A DNA stretch of 64,000 nucleotides, taken from positions 862,062-926,061 of the forward strand of contig JAHNZQ020000079.1 of the NCBI GenBank assembly GCA_019155205.2. Reading direction: 5' to 3'. The first letter of the stretch is position 1. Each line of letters begins with the position of its first letter. The notes beneath the pieces were generated by a model. The model was not told the DNA's origin. It searched no databases and saw nothing but the letters and a program-made list of their open reading frames with translations. Shown here in pieces: positions 20,376-30,956 of this stretch. Source of the stretch: Gracilaria vermiculophylla (lineage: Eukaryota > Rhodophyta > Florideophyceae > Gracilariales > Gracilariaceae). The position numbers and the translations under genes were made by a program.

Positions 20376-20849
20376 TTAGAGGATGCCAAGGGTGCGCAAC
20401 ATCAACTCAAGCTGTTCCGGAATCGTGTAGCCTGTCCAATACTCGGTTAACAAACCGGTGACGATAAAAAACATGGCAAGGCGACCATTCAAAGTCTCTG
20501 CATAGGGGACCCATCCAAAGAGCCTTGACGCCTCTCGCTCCTCGGCCAGACGCTTTGCGCGGAGCTGACGGGAGTACTGCTCTAAGGCAGTGCGTTGCTG
20601 GGCGAGGGAGATTTCATCAAGCGAAATCTTGCCGGGCACTTGCTCGATCGGAGGTTGAGATGGGTTGGGCGGCTGTGGTGGTGTCGATTCGGAAGCGCTG
20701 GCGTTCTTTGCACGCTCCGGGTCAGTGGCCGTGGCGCGGAGACGGCGAATAGCTACGCGGGAGGCTGCGGGGCTGCGGCACGTGCGGGGGGGTGGAAGAA
20801 GGTTGAAAGCCAGCGTGGAGGGGGCGAGGAAAGCCAAAGGAGAAGCCAT
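20376..20849 (-). CDS. HLIP/one-helix-type chlorophyll-binding-like plastid protein
   Basis: 157 residues. The N-terminal 50 residues are Ser/Ala/Pro/Arg-rich and look like a plastid transit peptide. A charged helical segment (about 75-108) precedes FGWVPYAETLNGRLAMFF and a single membrane helix. The E-x-x-N-G-R-x-A-M pattern (E118, N121, R123) is the chlorophyll-binding motif of high-light-inducible and one-helix proteins, which act in photosystem assembly and photoprotection in thylakoids. It is longer at the N-terminus than cyanobacterial HLIPs because of targeting and linker. Convergent with INO1, 23 bp apart, so the 3' ends of the transcripts must overlap or be extremely short. Confidence 0.82.
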   Translation of the reverse strand: MASPLAFLAPSTLAFNLLPPPRTCRSPAASRVAIRRLRATATDPERAKNASASESTPPQPPNPSQPPIEQVPGKISLDEISLAQQRTALEQYSRQLRAKRLAEEREASRLFGWVPYAETLNGRLAMFFIVTGLLTEYWTGYTIPEQLELMLRTLGIL

Positions 20850-21233
20850 AACGCAGAGGGCGAGGAAGCTGGCGGATGGCGGCTGTGGCGGGTCGTGGCG
20901 GGAGTAATTAGAGCGAGGCGACGGCGGGGGAGCTCCAAGGTGTGGGGCAACGCGACGAAATACGCGGCGCTTGATCGAGGTGCGGGAGCAGGGCGTTGCA
21001 CCGAGAAGCTGAAGCGCCGTAGAGCTCCCAGATTGCGTTCGGTGTCGTACCGTTTGCTCCGCCTCCAGTCATGTCCACCCATGAACGGACACATGGTGCG
21101 TTTGTTGTGCGCTTGAGCTGCGCCATGTCTAATTGATTCCGGCCTGCAATAATTAGTGACAGCCGTGATCCCTGCGTGGGCAGTCTGGTGGGGGCGTACA
21201 ACGTCGCCAAGTGCCTTTTCAGCGGTAGATGGA

Positions 21234-21252
21234 CGGTCGATCGACGGTCGAT
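21234..21252 (+). repeat. Direct repeat, left copy (GGTCGATCGAC-type)
   Basis: 19 bp identical to 22003-22021. The core ggtcgatcgac is nearly its own reverse complement. Confidence 0.7.
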
Positions 21253-22002
21253 GAGCTTTTACGAGCATGTGATTGGTTGGCGTGAAAGTTCGGTTTTGTA
21301 CTAAGATTCCAATTTGTTTTCTTTAACACCTGCTGGCACAAGCCTCTGCAATGTCATTCGGCCTTTTTCACATTACCATTGTTTTACACTTGAAGAACAA
21401 AGTTGAAAAATAATAATTCAGGCGCGCAGAATTACACACAATTCATGTAGAATTCAACAACAATTGCCCCTCAAAATGTGCAAGAAACGTTTTGTTTCAT
21501 TGCGCTGTTGTATAATGTGTGTAGCACTTTTGACACTAGCGTTTTGAAAAAGAACACGAATTCCGAACCAAATGATTTTCAAACGAACATAGCCTCATCT
21601 GTTCAGGAAACGCAAGAGTGTTGTGAGTTTGAAACTAGTACAGTAAACTTGCGCCGTACTTTGCTCGTTGCTTTAGGCTCTTATTTTAGTTTTGAACGAT
21701 TATGAACGTAAAACTCCAAAAAACTGAGGCTTGCAGCAAAAGCATATTATCGAGATTAAGAGCAAACAACTAACAAGAATATTAGCCACTGCAGCGGCGC
21801 ACATTCCACGCAACTACTCCGCTCTGTTCTATCGTATCACGCTGGCTGCGATGTGCTCTAAACTAGGTGATGTGGGTAATGTATGCAGGCAATTTAAGAA
21901 AATCAAAATGGACATAATTTCTTATTGGTTCATTGTTAAACGTCTTACATATTTTACTTTAATCTGGCTTTCTTTGAAATTTTCAACTTTATGTCCCGTT
22001 GG

Positions 22003-22026
22003 CGGTCGATCGACGGTCGATCGACC
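22003..22026 (+). repeat. Direct repeat, right copy, near-palindrome
   Basis: Begins with the same 19 bp as 21234-21252 and extends to tcgacc, so that 22004-22026 is a near-perfect palindrome with one central mismatch. Confidence 0.7.
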
Positions 22027-22382
22027 TCTGTTAAGAAAGGCCATGGGTAGTCACCTGTCGCCGGTGTCCGACGATACGCATTTGTTCCTTGATGGCTTCC
22101 CCCACGCGCCTCACACGCGCTCTGCCTCCACTGCAAGACCCCCTGCGCATTTCTGCGTCACGCTCCACTCCGCCTTGATGCATTCCACCGCTGTTGTACG
22201 TCTCAACACAGCGTTCAATGTCGCGCGTAATGCTCTCACTGGAGGAAGCCCGAGAAGAGAACAATTTTATGCTACCCAGATCTTTTCTCGTACATATATA
22301 AGCTGATTGGGTTATTGGCACCTCCGCAACTTTTCAGCCACTATTCTCTCTCATGGCGGTCGGCTTCTTCCCGCCTGCATGA

Positions 22383-23914
22383 ATGCGTCCTCTCTTTGTC
22401 GCCATGACTGCCCCCCTCGCCCCGCGCCGACGCTTGCCTTCGCTCCCTGTCGTTAAGAATGTTTGCGTATCCATGCTGTTCATGTTTCTAACCGGCGGCT
22501 TGTATGACCTCGGCGTGTTCAACCTCGCCGTCGACAGGGCCTTTGCGTCAGCCCACTCCGCCCCGGAAGTCTGGTCTTCTTCTATGGCGTACGCGAGCGT
22601 TACTGGCACCGTCACCATGCTGCTCTCCGGCGTGATCCTTAGCTCCCGTTCTCATGCAAGTTCTTCCCCTTCCTCACAGACTTTTACGCTTCGCATGCTC
22701 TGCCTTTTTGCTGCCTTTTCGTACTCCCTGCTGTGTGTTGGTGCTTATGCTATTCGCATCCAGTCCACGTCACTCGTTCGTCTTGCATTTGCCAGTCTTG
22801 GCAACGGCTATGGAATATGTAAGTCGTCTCCACCTCACGTCGTCTGTCGCCATGGCTTCTGACACCGTCTTCCCTGATTCGGTTCGCCCCCGTCACAGAC
22901 TATCTTGTTGCTGTGGAACTGTCTGCCGCGTGGCTCCCCCATCATGCTGCGCTGGCCATAGGTTTCTGCCAGATGTCCTTTGGAGTCGGTTCCATTGTTT
23001 TCACTGATGTGTTTTCCCGACTGCAAAGTTACATGCACATCGACGCTGCTGTCTTTGCCACCAGCGTCATTCTGTCGCTACCTTGCTTCGCAGCCTGCAT
23101 GCTCGTGGAATGGCCACAACCAAGCTCGTTCTCTGCGACAGCCCCAACCTGCCCTGACCCGCAGCCTCTCTCTCTTCACAATCCCGCAGACGGGCTGCCA
23201 ATATCATGGAAGCGTTTGCCTAAACTTCCGCTCTTCTGGCTGTACATTGTATCACTTTCAGCTGCGCAGGCGCCGTATATGTTCATTCCCTACTTTTTTC
23301 ACTTGGGACACTCGTTCAATACCAGTATGTCTGTTGTCGTGCGCTGCTTTCAAGCTATAAATCTGCTGGGTACCCTTGTGCGTCCTCTCGTGGGTCCCAT
23401 CTGCGATGCTATAGCACTCACGCCTACACCACTCTCTCTGGGTACAAAGAACGCCATCGTATGTCTGTTGGGTATGCAGCTGATTTTGTTCATTGCTTTG
23501 ATTCCGATTTCTCACATGGTTTGGTTTGGTGCCTTTGCTTTTTGTAGTGGACTTACAGTTATCTTGTTCGCTGCGAGCGCCTGTTTATTGGCTCTTCTTG
23601 GCCGCGAGTTGTTTGGAAAGAATAACAGTGCCTTGATATTCGGTGTCGGAGGAAGTGTAGCTATGGGAATTGGAGAGTTCGTCGCGGTTTTTGCGGTCGA
23701 GCGACTCGTGTCCCATACCGAATCTGGTCCCAGCGCGTTTGTCGCCTACTATTATTTTGCAACTGCGTGGACTGTTTTGGGACTCATTGCATCCGTGTTT
23801 CTTTACAAGAGCCCTGACGCATTTTCAAATGGACCTATTTTGGGAAAGAAACTCTACGGTTCTATCAAACGCCCGTCTGATAATCATAGTGTGTGCAACG
23901 GAAACGATGTATGA
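22383..23914 (+). CDS. Major facilitator superfamily transporter (one intron)
   Basis: Spliced coding sequence 22383-22818 joined to 22899-23914, giving 483 residues. The junction restores a continuous hydrophobic protein (GNGYGIYYLVAVELSAAW), which the unspliced frames do not. The product has about 12 hydrophobic segments, a central hydrophilic loop rich in Ser/Pro (about residues 225-245), and an N-terminal motif LTGGLYDLGVFN resembling the nodulin-like/monocarboxylate branch of MFS. Substrate cannot be assigned. The second Met (MTAPLAPRR) is an alternative start. Confidence 0.8.
22819..22898 (+). other. Spliceosomal intron, 80 nt
   Basis: Starts GTAAGT and ends GTCACAG. Splicing joins T to AC to make a Tyr codon and keeps one open frame across 1,452 nt of coding sequence. 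It is the only intron I can support in the window. Confidence 0.85.
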
Positions 23915-25145
23915 TTGCCCATTTGGAATGATGCTCGCGCTGGTTCGATGGGCTCATTTTCATGTTTGGAACTGGGTCAACATCCTATGTAAGGTTCGAA
24001 GCAAATGAAGCGCGTGAAACCCATTGGTAACCTCTTATCTGCGGCGATGAGACACTTTGGCTCATAGCAATCCAAATTCTAGTGTAGACATAACATTTTC
24101 TCCTGCCATTTGTGGAGCGGCGAGGGAATCCTCGATCCGCTGCTTTAGAAGCCCAAGACGACCACCGGAATAACGGTCGTGTCCAACATGTGTATTTGCC
24201 ACACAACGGAAGGCTCACTGATGGCGAGAGGGCCGGGCCCCCCACGTTCGTAATCCATGAAGGAGAAGGGGAAGGCGTTGACAGTTCACCTTAACGCTTG
24301 TACACCTGCCTGTCAGAATGGCCACGTAGTGATTGTTTCTCAAGCTGATCAGCGTCACTCTTTCACGAGTGTCAAATTCGCTTCGAGATGAGGCTGGTTC
24401 TTTCTCTAAGCTGGCCAGACGCTACTATGTCTTTCCGATACAATGCTGTAAAATGTTTCATCTGTAAAATCCCTCTTTTTCTTTCGCCATTTGATACTTT
24501 GACAAGAGTAATCGTTCGGCTCAACACCCTTAGGTAGCGGTCTCCTAATCGTTCAAATTGCTGTTCACGATGCACTTCAGTACGTGTCAAGGCATATTCG
24601 TTTTCAAAATGCAGATGTTACCATAACATCCTTCGATTTAAGTATAGTAAACAAACAGAAGTACAGATATCTGGTTCTTAAACTCACCGGTCGGCCCTAT
24701 TCGCATCTAGTTTGGAGCCATGAAGGACTTGAATCTTTAATTTACCGGGGGAATCATATAGCAGATTCGACTCCTTTTCTCACAGGATATTCTGGGCTTC
24801 AGAGACCAATTTGTTGCAAGACTTTAAGCACAGCGAATGGTTACCAATCGTACAGGCCGCTCTCGAATCACACATTCTACGCCTGGCAGTCTGCGAGAGA
24901 GAAAATATCTCAAAGATTGAGATCCTCACGCGCCGAAATCAGGGGTATTGACCGTGGTAAACAAGTTTTTCACATACGTTACGTATAGCATAGAACTGGA
25001 TAAACACGATGACAAGCGGACTGAAGGAGTTGCGCGAAAGGAAGACGGAACAATTCAGACGTGTACAGTACCAGTGGACATCTCTTGCACGCAAATCATC
25101 ATCGTTTGGCCATTCGGGGTATTAAGTTCAACCTCAAGATATACG
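23915..25145. other. Convergent intergenic region
   Basis: 1.2 kb between the MFS gene (+) and the FAD monooxygenase (-). A 134-codon plus-strand frame (24584-24988) has no recognisable domain and overlaps nothing. No repeats or RNA genes seen. Confidence 0.4.
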
Positions 25146-26384
25146 CTATGTATGCTTTTCAGCATGAAGAGCGTCGAAGGTATTATCCCAGTCGTAAGAG
25201 TCTCCAGCCTCATATAGACCGAATGGAGACGGTTGATCATAGTGCCAAGCTCCAGTTTGAAGCAAATTGCCAAGTTCTACACTTCTCTCCAGCAATTGCT
25301 TACCCAAGGCAAGCTGCTTTTCTTCCCAGGCTTTTAAAGCGGAATGAAAATCATCGCCTGATTGCTTCAAAAACTTTGCCAAGTTCACTGCATCATCCCA
25401 CGCTTTCGCAGTGCCGACTGCGACGTGAGGCCTCACAGAAAAAGCAGCGTCTCCAAGCAAGCACACTCTTCCAACAACCATCGTTTCTGTCGCGTAATCA
25501 AAGATTGGCTGAATGAAAGGGTCCGGAGTAGAAGTGACTAACAGTCGAAAATCATCTTGTAGAGTGCATGCATCGCTTCTCAACTCTTCTATGCGATGAG
25601 AAGGAACCCACCCTCGCGGCACTGATTTCAGTCTCTGTTTTCCAGTTACATCAATGAGAAGCTTTTCTAGTTGCTCACGATCTGAGAGGTTTCTATACCA
25701 CAACCAATTTATATAGGTTGACCTCACCAGCTTTCCATCACTGTCGATATCGAAGAAAGGTATAGGATAGGACAAGATGTGACCATCCTTTCTCAAATGG
25801 TATGAAACAGTATCTTGAAATCTTTGAGTCAGATTTGACGGCAACGTATTTTCTTTCACGATACCTCTCCATGCGTAATATCCTGCATATGTTGGTTCTT
25901 TGTTAGAAGAAAAAATGTATTTCGAGCGCGACGCGCTTCCATCGGCGCATACGAGAAGATCGCAAAAGTACTGTTCTCCACCGGCTATGGTAACTGTGAC
26001 CTTCTGGGAAGATTGAGATATGTCCGTCACATCATGGGATAGACAGTAACTCTGCGTTCCAAGAATCTCCAACAATGCCCTGTAGATGGAGTTATAGGAA
26101 GACGTCACTAACTTAACGTTATGCTCCCTACTGCGTTCGTGGCTGCTGTCCAAGTACCGAAATATCTTAACCGGCTGGCTATGCTCGGACAGCCGAAAGC
26201 GGGGGTGATCTCGAATAAAAGACAGCATGTAAGGATTGAGAGCTATTCCCGCCCCCTTCCCAGACAAATATTGTTGAGATCGTTCGAAAACAGACACTGA
26301 AAACCCGATGTCACGAAGGCATATCGCCGCGGTTAAACCCCCAAGGCTGCCTCCCACAATAATTGCTGTTCGTCTTTCTGACAT
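25146..26384 (-). CDS. FAD-dependent aromatic-type monooxygenase
   Basis: 412 residues of the group A flavoprotein monooxygenase family (PHBH fold), most like bacterial 2,6-dihydroxypyridine 3-hydroxylase and related salicylate/6-hydroxynicotinate enzymes. FAD-binding GxGxxG appears as IIVGGSLGGLTAA (residues 8-20) with Glu34 ending the second strand. The DG motif is CADGSASRSK (146-155), and the GD motif is LGDAAFSVRPHVAVG (310-324), closing on the flavin. No signal peptide or membrane segment. Substrate is unknown. An intronless, bacterial-looking enzyme in a eukaryotic island makes ancient transfer plausible, but this was not tested by phylogeny. Confidence 0.85.
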   Translation of the reverse strand: MSERRTAIIVGGSLGGLTAAICLRDIGFSVSVFERSQQYLSGKGAGIALNPYMLSFIRDHPRFRLSEHSQPVKIFRYLDSSHERSREHNVKLVTSSYNSIYRALLEILGTQSYCLSHDVTDISQSSQKVTVTIAGGEQYFCDLLVCADGSASRSKYIFSSNKEPTYAGYYAWRGIVKENTLPSNLTQRFQDTVSYHLRKDGHILSYPIPFFDIDSDGKLVRSTYINWLWYRNLSDREQLEKLLIDVTGKQRLKSVPRGWVPSHRIEELRSDACTLQDDFRLLVTSTPDPFIQPIFDYATETMVVGRVCLLGDAAFSVRPHVAVGTAKAWDDAVNLAKFLKQSGDDFHSALKAWEEKQLALGKQLLERSVELGNLLQTGAWHYDQPSPFGLYEAGDSYDWDNTFDALHAEKHT

Positions 26385-27124
26385 TTCAGAGGTGGTTGCT
26401 CTAAGCCTCCAATGTAGAACGTTAGCACCGTTGACTAATCTGAACTTCCGAGCGGACGACTTGTGATAAAGTTCTCTGTGTACCCTAAAACCAGTCTCGT
26501 TATAACCAACCGCGAAACCGAAAACGGGGCATTCACCAATGAACTCTGAGAACCAGCTTTTGTTTCTCAGTTTGACATCAATGACGCGTTGAGTTGGGCT
26601 GAAAAAAGAAGCATGAACTCAACTCAGAAAATGGTTTGGATCACTTCAAATCATAGCGTAGCTTGTGATTGCAGAATATATGATGGTCGGGTTTGTCGCC
26701 AAATTCTGATGTGAATGAAAATCGTGCCCCTGGTCGATGTAAGTGTCACTTTTGACTGCGAAACCGCGCTTTCTGCTTCGCTCGGCTCGCATGAATTTTT
26801 GCGGTTGGCAAAAAACTGCACGTGGGAGAGGTATGGGAATGGTGCGCGTGCCGAAAAGCCATGTGGGTTGGGAAGTAGACAACTTCAAATATTTTGGTCT
26901 TCAAATACGCATTATGGCAGGAGAAGATCACAGCGTCTACGACGGCACGTAGATATCGTCAGGGCTCTGTTAACAGAGTTTGCGAAGAGATCAGGAACGG
27001 CATTTGTCGTTTCTCTTTCCAAAAATCCCGCTGCCCATGTTTTCATGTCTGCCAGACTCTAAAACGCATCTTAAGGTCTCACATATGCCCGCAGTGTTTC
27101 TGTCACTGCTTGTTCCAAAGTCTT
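26385..27124. other. Divergent intergenic region
   Basis: Head-to-head spacer between the monooxygenase (-) and the PUS1-kinase fusion (+). The fusion's frame is open from 26894, but residues before 27125 are Cys-rich and unlike the rest, so I treat them as 5' untranslated. Confidence 0.4.
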
Positions 27125-30022
27125 ATGGGATCATATTTCTCTAAAGCTATAGGTGAGGATGACTCTAAACCCGCTATTCGACACCAGAATTCCAACGTTT
27201 CCGACGATGGACAGGAACGGAGGCCGCGGAAGAAGAGAAAGTTGAACGGACACAGGAAGCGAATCGACAAATCGACTTTTCCTCCGACGCGGGCAATGAA
27301 AGACGTTTTGCAGTACAACAGGGCAGCGGATGGATTGGCCACGAGTACCGCTGGTGCTCCGAATACTTATTCTCACGAACAGGATCACCGTGGTGTTTTG
27401 TCGGATACGAAAGGAAAACTTTCAGACACGAAGGTGCTCGAGTCTCGATCCGCTGATCCAAAACGTGTTCGAAAACGAAAGTATGCCGTCTTTCTGGGTT
27501 ACAACGGCGAGAGGTACTACGGAATGCAAGTGAATCCGGGGGTCGTCACCATTGAACAGGTGCTTTTGACCGGCTTTCACAAAGCCGGATTAGTATCCGA
27601 TGAGAACAAGGACGCCCCTGGTAAAGTGCAGTGGATGCGAGCGGCGAGAACAGACAAAGGAGTTTCGGCGATCGTGCAATGCGTTTCTGTGAAGCTGGAG
27701 CTACCATATGAAAGGACTCATGACCAGTCGGTGATAGAGTCAATAAACTATCATCTACCTGAAGATATCCAAGTTTACGGGTTACTCCGTCCTACCGGAG
27801 GGTTCAATGCACGATCTAATTGTCATCGCCGCAAATACGAGTACATACTTCCAGTCCGTTTGTTAGGAGGAGCAAACGGTCTTGAAAAGGAACTGGAAGA
27901 AGGTGTGGGAGATCCAAGAGCTGCAAGGCTAAGCTGTATTTTGAAGTGTTTTGAAGGTACGCACTGTTTTGCAAACTTTACAGAGGGCTTAACTGGTTCT
28001 GAAGATGCCTCTAAGCGATATATGATCAGTTTGAAATGCAGTCAGCCTTTTAAACCACCAAAGTCCGGAGTATATTATGTTTCAATAGAGATATATGGTC
28101 AAAGCTTCTTGTTGCATCAGATACGGAAGATGGTTGGTTTGTCCCTTTACGTCTACTTGGGACTCGCTCCTGAAGAAACAATTTCTGTCGGGCTTTGTCC
28201 TAATGTGAAACTTCACACACCAATGGCACCTGCTCTTGGGCTTCTCTTGGATAATCTCGTGTTTGATAACTACAACAAACGATTCAAGCACATACTAGAA
28301 CATCCTATTTCGTCGGATAGATTCAAAGAAGCGAGGCTAAACTTCAAATCCCATAAGGTGTACCGCAGGATCGCTGAAAAGGAGCGAGAAGAAAGAATTC
28401 TGGAGACATGGGTAAAAGGATGCCCAGAACGTTTTCAGTATAGTCGCGATCAGATTCTCGAACTACATCAGAAGTTTGTGTTAACGGGTGTGGGGAAAGA
28501 GGAGCAACGTAAAGAGTATGTTGCTTCCCTTTATCCCATTAAAACTACTCTGCTTGAGTTTCTAGATTCCGATTCAGAGCACATGATGAAGCTCGCAATG
28601 GATTTACAGAGAATGTTTGAAGAGAGATATGGGGTGCAACCGTCCTTCATAGCTCGTGCTCCCGGTAGGGTCACTCTCATCGGTGAGCATCTCGACTACA
28701 ACGGTTTTCCCGTGATTGGAGTAGCGCTTCGACAAGGATCAATGCTCGCGGGATGCCTGGATAAGACTGATGTCATCGAAATACAGCACGCTCGTAACGA
28801 ATTTTATCAAAGTGGAAAACTTCGAGCTGATGGTTTTCGAATGGTGTTGGAGAAGGAAAATGCGAGTTTAGATTCCAGCTGGATCCAGTACGTTTCTTGG
28901 GGCGTCAAGTCAATATTTCAAAGTCTAGCCAAAGGAAAACGAACGGTGCCTGGAGGTGGGCGTTTGCTCGTCAGTGGAGATCTCCCTCTTGCGGGTGGTC
29001 TGGCATCAAGCTCTTCGCTTGTCACATTGTCAGCACTTGCAACGGCAAGGTTAAATAGAAAAAGATTACCGAAACAGGAGCTTGCTTTATTAGCAGCAGA
29101 AGGTGAACGAGTGGGTGCTGGCACCCGAGGAGGAGCGGTAGATCATGTGATTAGTGCTTGTGGGCAAAAAAACTGTGCAACACGCGTGTCTTTCATTCCC
29201 AGAGTCGAAGTGAAAGCATTACGTCTTCCAAAGAACGCTTCATTGATTGCTGTTGGGAGTCATGTTAAAGCTCGGAAAGGGTTTGATAACATCTTAAGGG
29301 AGAAGTTTAACCTGCGAGCGGCCGAGTGTCGAATTGCATCAGCAATTCTTGCTCGTCGCTTAAAAGTACACCTGGAAACGTCTGTAACAACCCCTGGACA
29401 ACTATACTTCCAAGCCAAGAGAACTTCTAGACTACAGTGCCGAACTATAACTGCGCTAAAGCAGATGACTCAAGGCGTTATGGACGTGGAAGAAGTAGTT
29501 TCTCATGATGAAGCTAAAAGAGAGCTCGACGTGACTGAGATTGAATTTCGAAATCGGTTTCTTATCGGTGTAGAAGCAAAATGCTTTGTTACTGGGAAAC
29601 GCATGGCGCATGTTTTATCGGAAGCAGAGCGGGTGGAAAGCTTTGCGGCAATTCTGAGTGCCGACGAATTTGATGAGCAGGAGAAGTTGAGCAGATTAGG
29701 AAACATCCTGCGAGAGGGGCATGAGTCGCTACGTATGCTTTACGAGTCAAGCTGCGCGGAAGTAGACGAGCTTGTAGAATTCTGTTTGGCTCATGGTGCC
29801 GTAGGAAGTCGTATCACTGGAGCGGGTTGGGGAGGTTTCACAATTAATTTGGTTCCAAAGGCCAAGAAAGAGTCATTCATGGAGGCTGTGCGGAAGAAAT
29901 TTGGAGCAAATTCAGTCATTGACGTAGAACCTTCTGCTGGAGCTTGTGTGTTTGCTATTCACAGTGCTCTAGGGGGATCAAATCGGAATACAGACTCTGT
30001 CACGAAATGCGTCCGCGACTGA
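27125..30022 (+). CDS. Fusion: PUS1/TruA-type pseudouridine synthase + GALK2-type sugar kinase
   Basis: 965 residues with no stop or intron. Residues 1-110 are hydrophilic with a nuclear-localisation-like RRPRKKRKL and start MGSYFSKA, which fits an N-myristoylation pattern. Residues about 115-410 are a TruA/PUS1 domain: catalytic Asp in RAARTDKGVSA (D177), GGFNARSNCHRRKYEY, CFEGTHCFANFTEG, HQIRKMVG. A linker leads to a complete GHMP kinase of the galactokinase/N-acetylgalactosamine kinase branch (about 475-965): RAPGRVTLIGEHLDYNG (from R511), LPLAGGLASSSS (620-631), GGAVDHVIS with catalytic-type Asp (D673), GSRITGAGWGGF (from G894). The two activities modify tRNA and phosphorylate galactose or GalNAc. 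The start is chosen where composition becomes protein-like. An internal Met at residue 487 could start a separate kinase. Confidence 0.88.
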   Translation: MGSYFSKAIGEDDSKPAIRHQNSNVSDDGQERRPRKKRKLNGHRKRIDKSTFPPTRAMKDVLQYNRAADGLATSTAGAPNTYSHEQDHRGVLSDTKGKLSDTKVLESRSADPKRVRKRKYAVFLGYNGERYYGMQVNPGVVTIEQVLLTGFHKAGLVSDENKDAPGKVQWMRAARTDKGVSAIVQCVSVKLELPYERTHDQSVIESINYHLPEDIQVYGLLRPTGGFNARSNCHRRKYEYILPVRLLGGANGLEKELEEGVGDPRAARLSCILKCFEGTHCFANFTEGLTGSEDASKRYMISLKCSQPFKPPKSGVYYVSIEIYGQSFLLHQIRKMVGLSLYVYLGLAPEETISVGLCPNVKLHTPMAPALGLLLDNLVFDNYNKRFKHILEHPISSDRFKEARLNFKSHKVYRRIAEKEREERILETWVKGCPERFQYSRDQILELHQKFVLTGVGKEEQRKEYVASLYPIKTTLLEFLDSDSEHMMKLAMDLQRMFEERYGVQPSFIARAPGRVTLIGEHLDYNGFPVIGVALRQGSMLAGCLDKTDVIEIQHARNEFYQSGKLRADGFRMVLEKENASLDSSWIQYVSWGVKSIFQSLAKGKRTVPGGGRLLVSGDLPLAGGLASSSSLVTLSALATARLNRKRLPKQELALLAAEGERVGAGTRGGAVDHVISACGQKNCATRVSFIPRVEVKALRLPKNASLIAVGSHVKARKGFDNILREKFNLRAAECRIASAILARRLKVHLETSVTTPGQLYFQAKRTSRLQCRTITALKQMTQGVMDVEEVVSHDEAKRELDVTEIEFRNRFLIGVEAKCFVTGKRMAHVLSEAERVESFAAILSADEFDEQEKLSRLGNILREGHESLRMLYESSCAEVDELVEFCLAHGAVGSRITGAGWGGFTINLVPKAKKESFMEAVRKKFGANSVIDVEPSAGACVFAIHSALGGSNRNTDSVTKCVRD

Positions 30023-30956
30023 GGCTTATTGTCTCAACTTCATAATTGCCCAGATTCCGAAGAACTATGTTTGCTGTGTTGCACAACATACACAGTGCGC
30101 TACGAAGGCATTTTGGTGTGATTGGGGAACAAAGGTTTAAAATCATTGAGAACTGCGATTTATACCACGCGGACGAAGGGTGTTCGAAAACTATTCAGTG
30201 CGAATGGTTATGTTTCTGCTAAAAGTCAATAGTGCTTGCACAGAATGACGTTTGCGCTACCGTGAAAAAAGGCTATGTATTGACGATTAATGTTCAAAGG
30301 AACACTGGCTTGAAAAATAAACATACTGACAATATTTCCATGGAGATATATGGTCATTGTCGCATGTCTTCCTATCTTCAATCTGGACATTAGCTCTTGA
30401 AAACACCAAGCCAAAGAGAGATATATTACATGTTTGATTGTCTCGTTGGAGACGCCAAATAGTGTTCTAGGGCTTGCCCAAGCTCGTGCTTTTTAACTTG
30501 CACCCTTCCCGACCAGGGTACCTGTGAACACAGGGAAACGCTGAATACTCATGGACCTTCTATGAGTTCATGAATCCGGAAATCGGAAACGCTCAATCAG
30601 AAGTACATCGGATATATAGTGCGTTTTGAAAGTCTAAAACACCGGGAAAGCGCGTTTTTGTTCATGGCACTGAAGAAACTGTGCATAAAACTTACTGCTC
30701 CTGCTCTAATCGTGATCAGCAATCCACGCAGAGGGTCTAGACAGAGAAAAACGAGTAAGTGCTCAGTACGCGCAATTAGGCCATTCGTTCGGAAGAAAAT
30801 GTCCCTTCTCGCGCGCACCTCCAAAGAGCCGAAGTCACAAGAGGTGCATAAGGTCTTCGGTGCATGTTATTGACCCGGGCCCCAGGTACACGACGTCTTC
30901 GACATCTGGTGTTAACGAATGAAAGTAGTCGACACAATATCTGATACCCATCTAAA
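30023..30956. other. Intergenic region, end of the gene island
   Basis: 3' flank of the fusion gene. AT-rich, with no supported gene or RNA. From about 30,950 onward nearly everything recognisable is transposon-derived. Confidence 0.5.

Larger units (their letters stand above)
20850..22382. other. Divergent intergenic region with repeat-flanked insert
   Basis: A 1.5-kb head-to-head spacer between the HLIP-like gene (-) and the MFS gene (+). The first 350 bp are GC-rich; the rest is AT-rich. A 19-bp sequence, cggtcgatcgacggtcgat, occurs at 21234-21252 and 22003-22021 and encloses about 750 bp of AT-rich sequence with no coding evidence, perhaps an inserted non-autonomous element or a duplication. 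Open frames here show no family. Confidence 0.5.

Noticed and set aside
24584..24988. Plus-strand 134-codon frame in the convergent spacer
   Set aside because: No domain, no conserved-looking motif; expected by chance in 1.2 kb.
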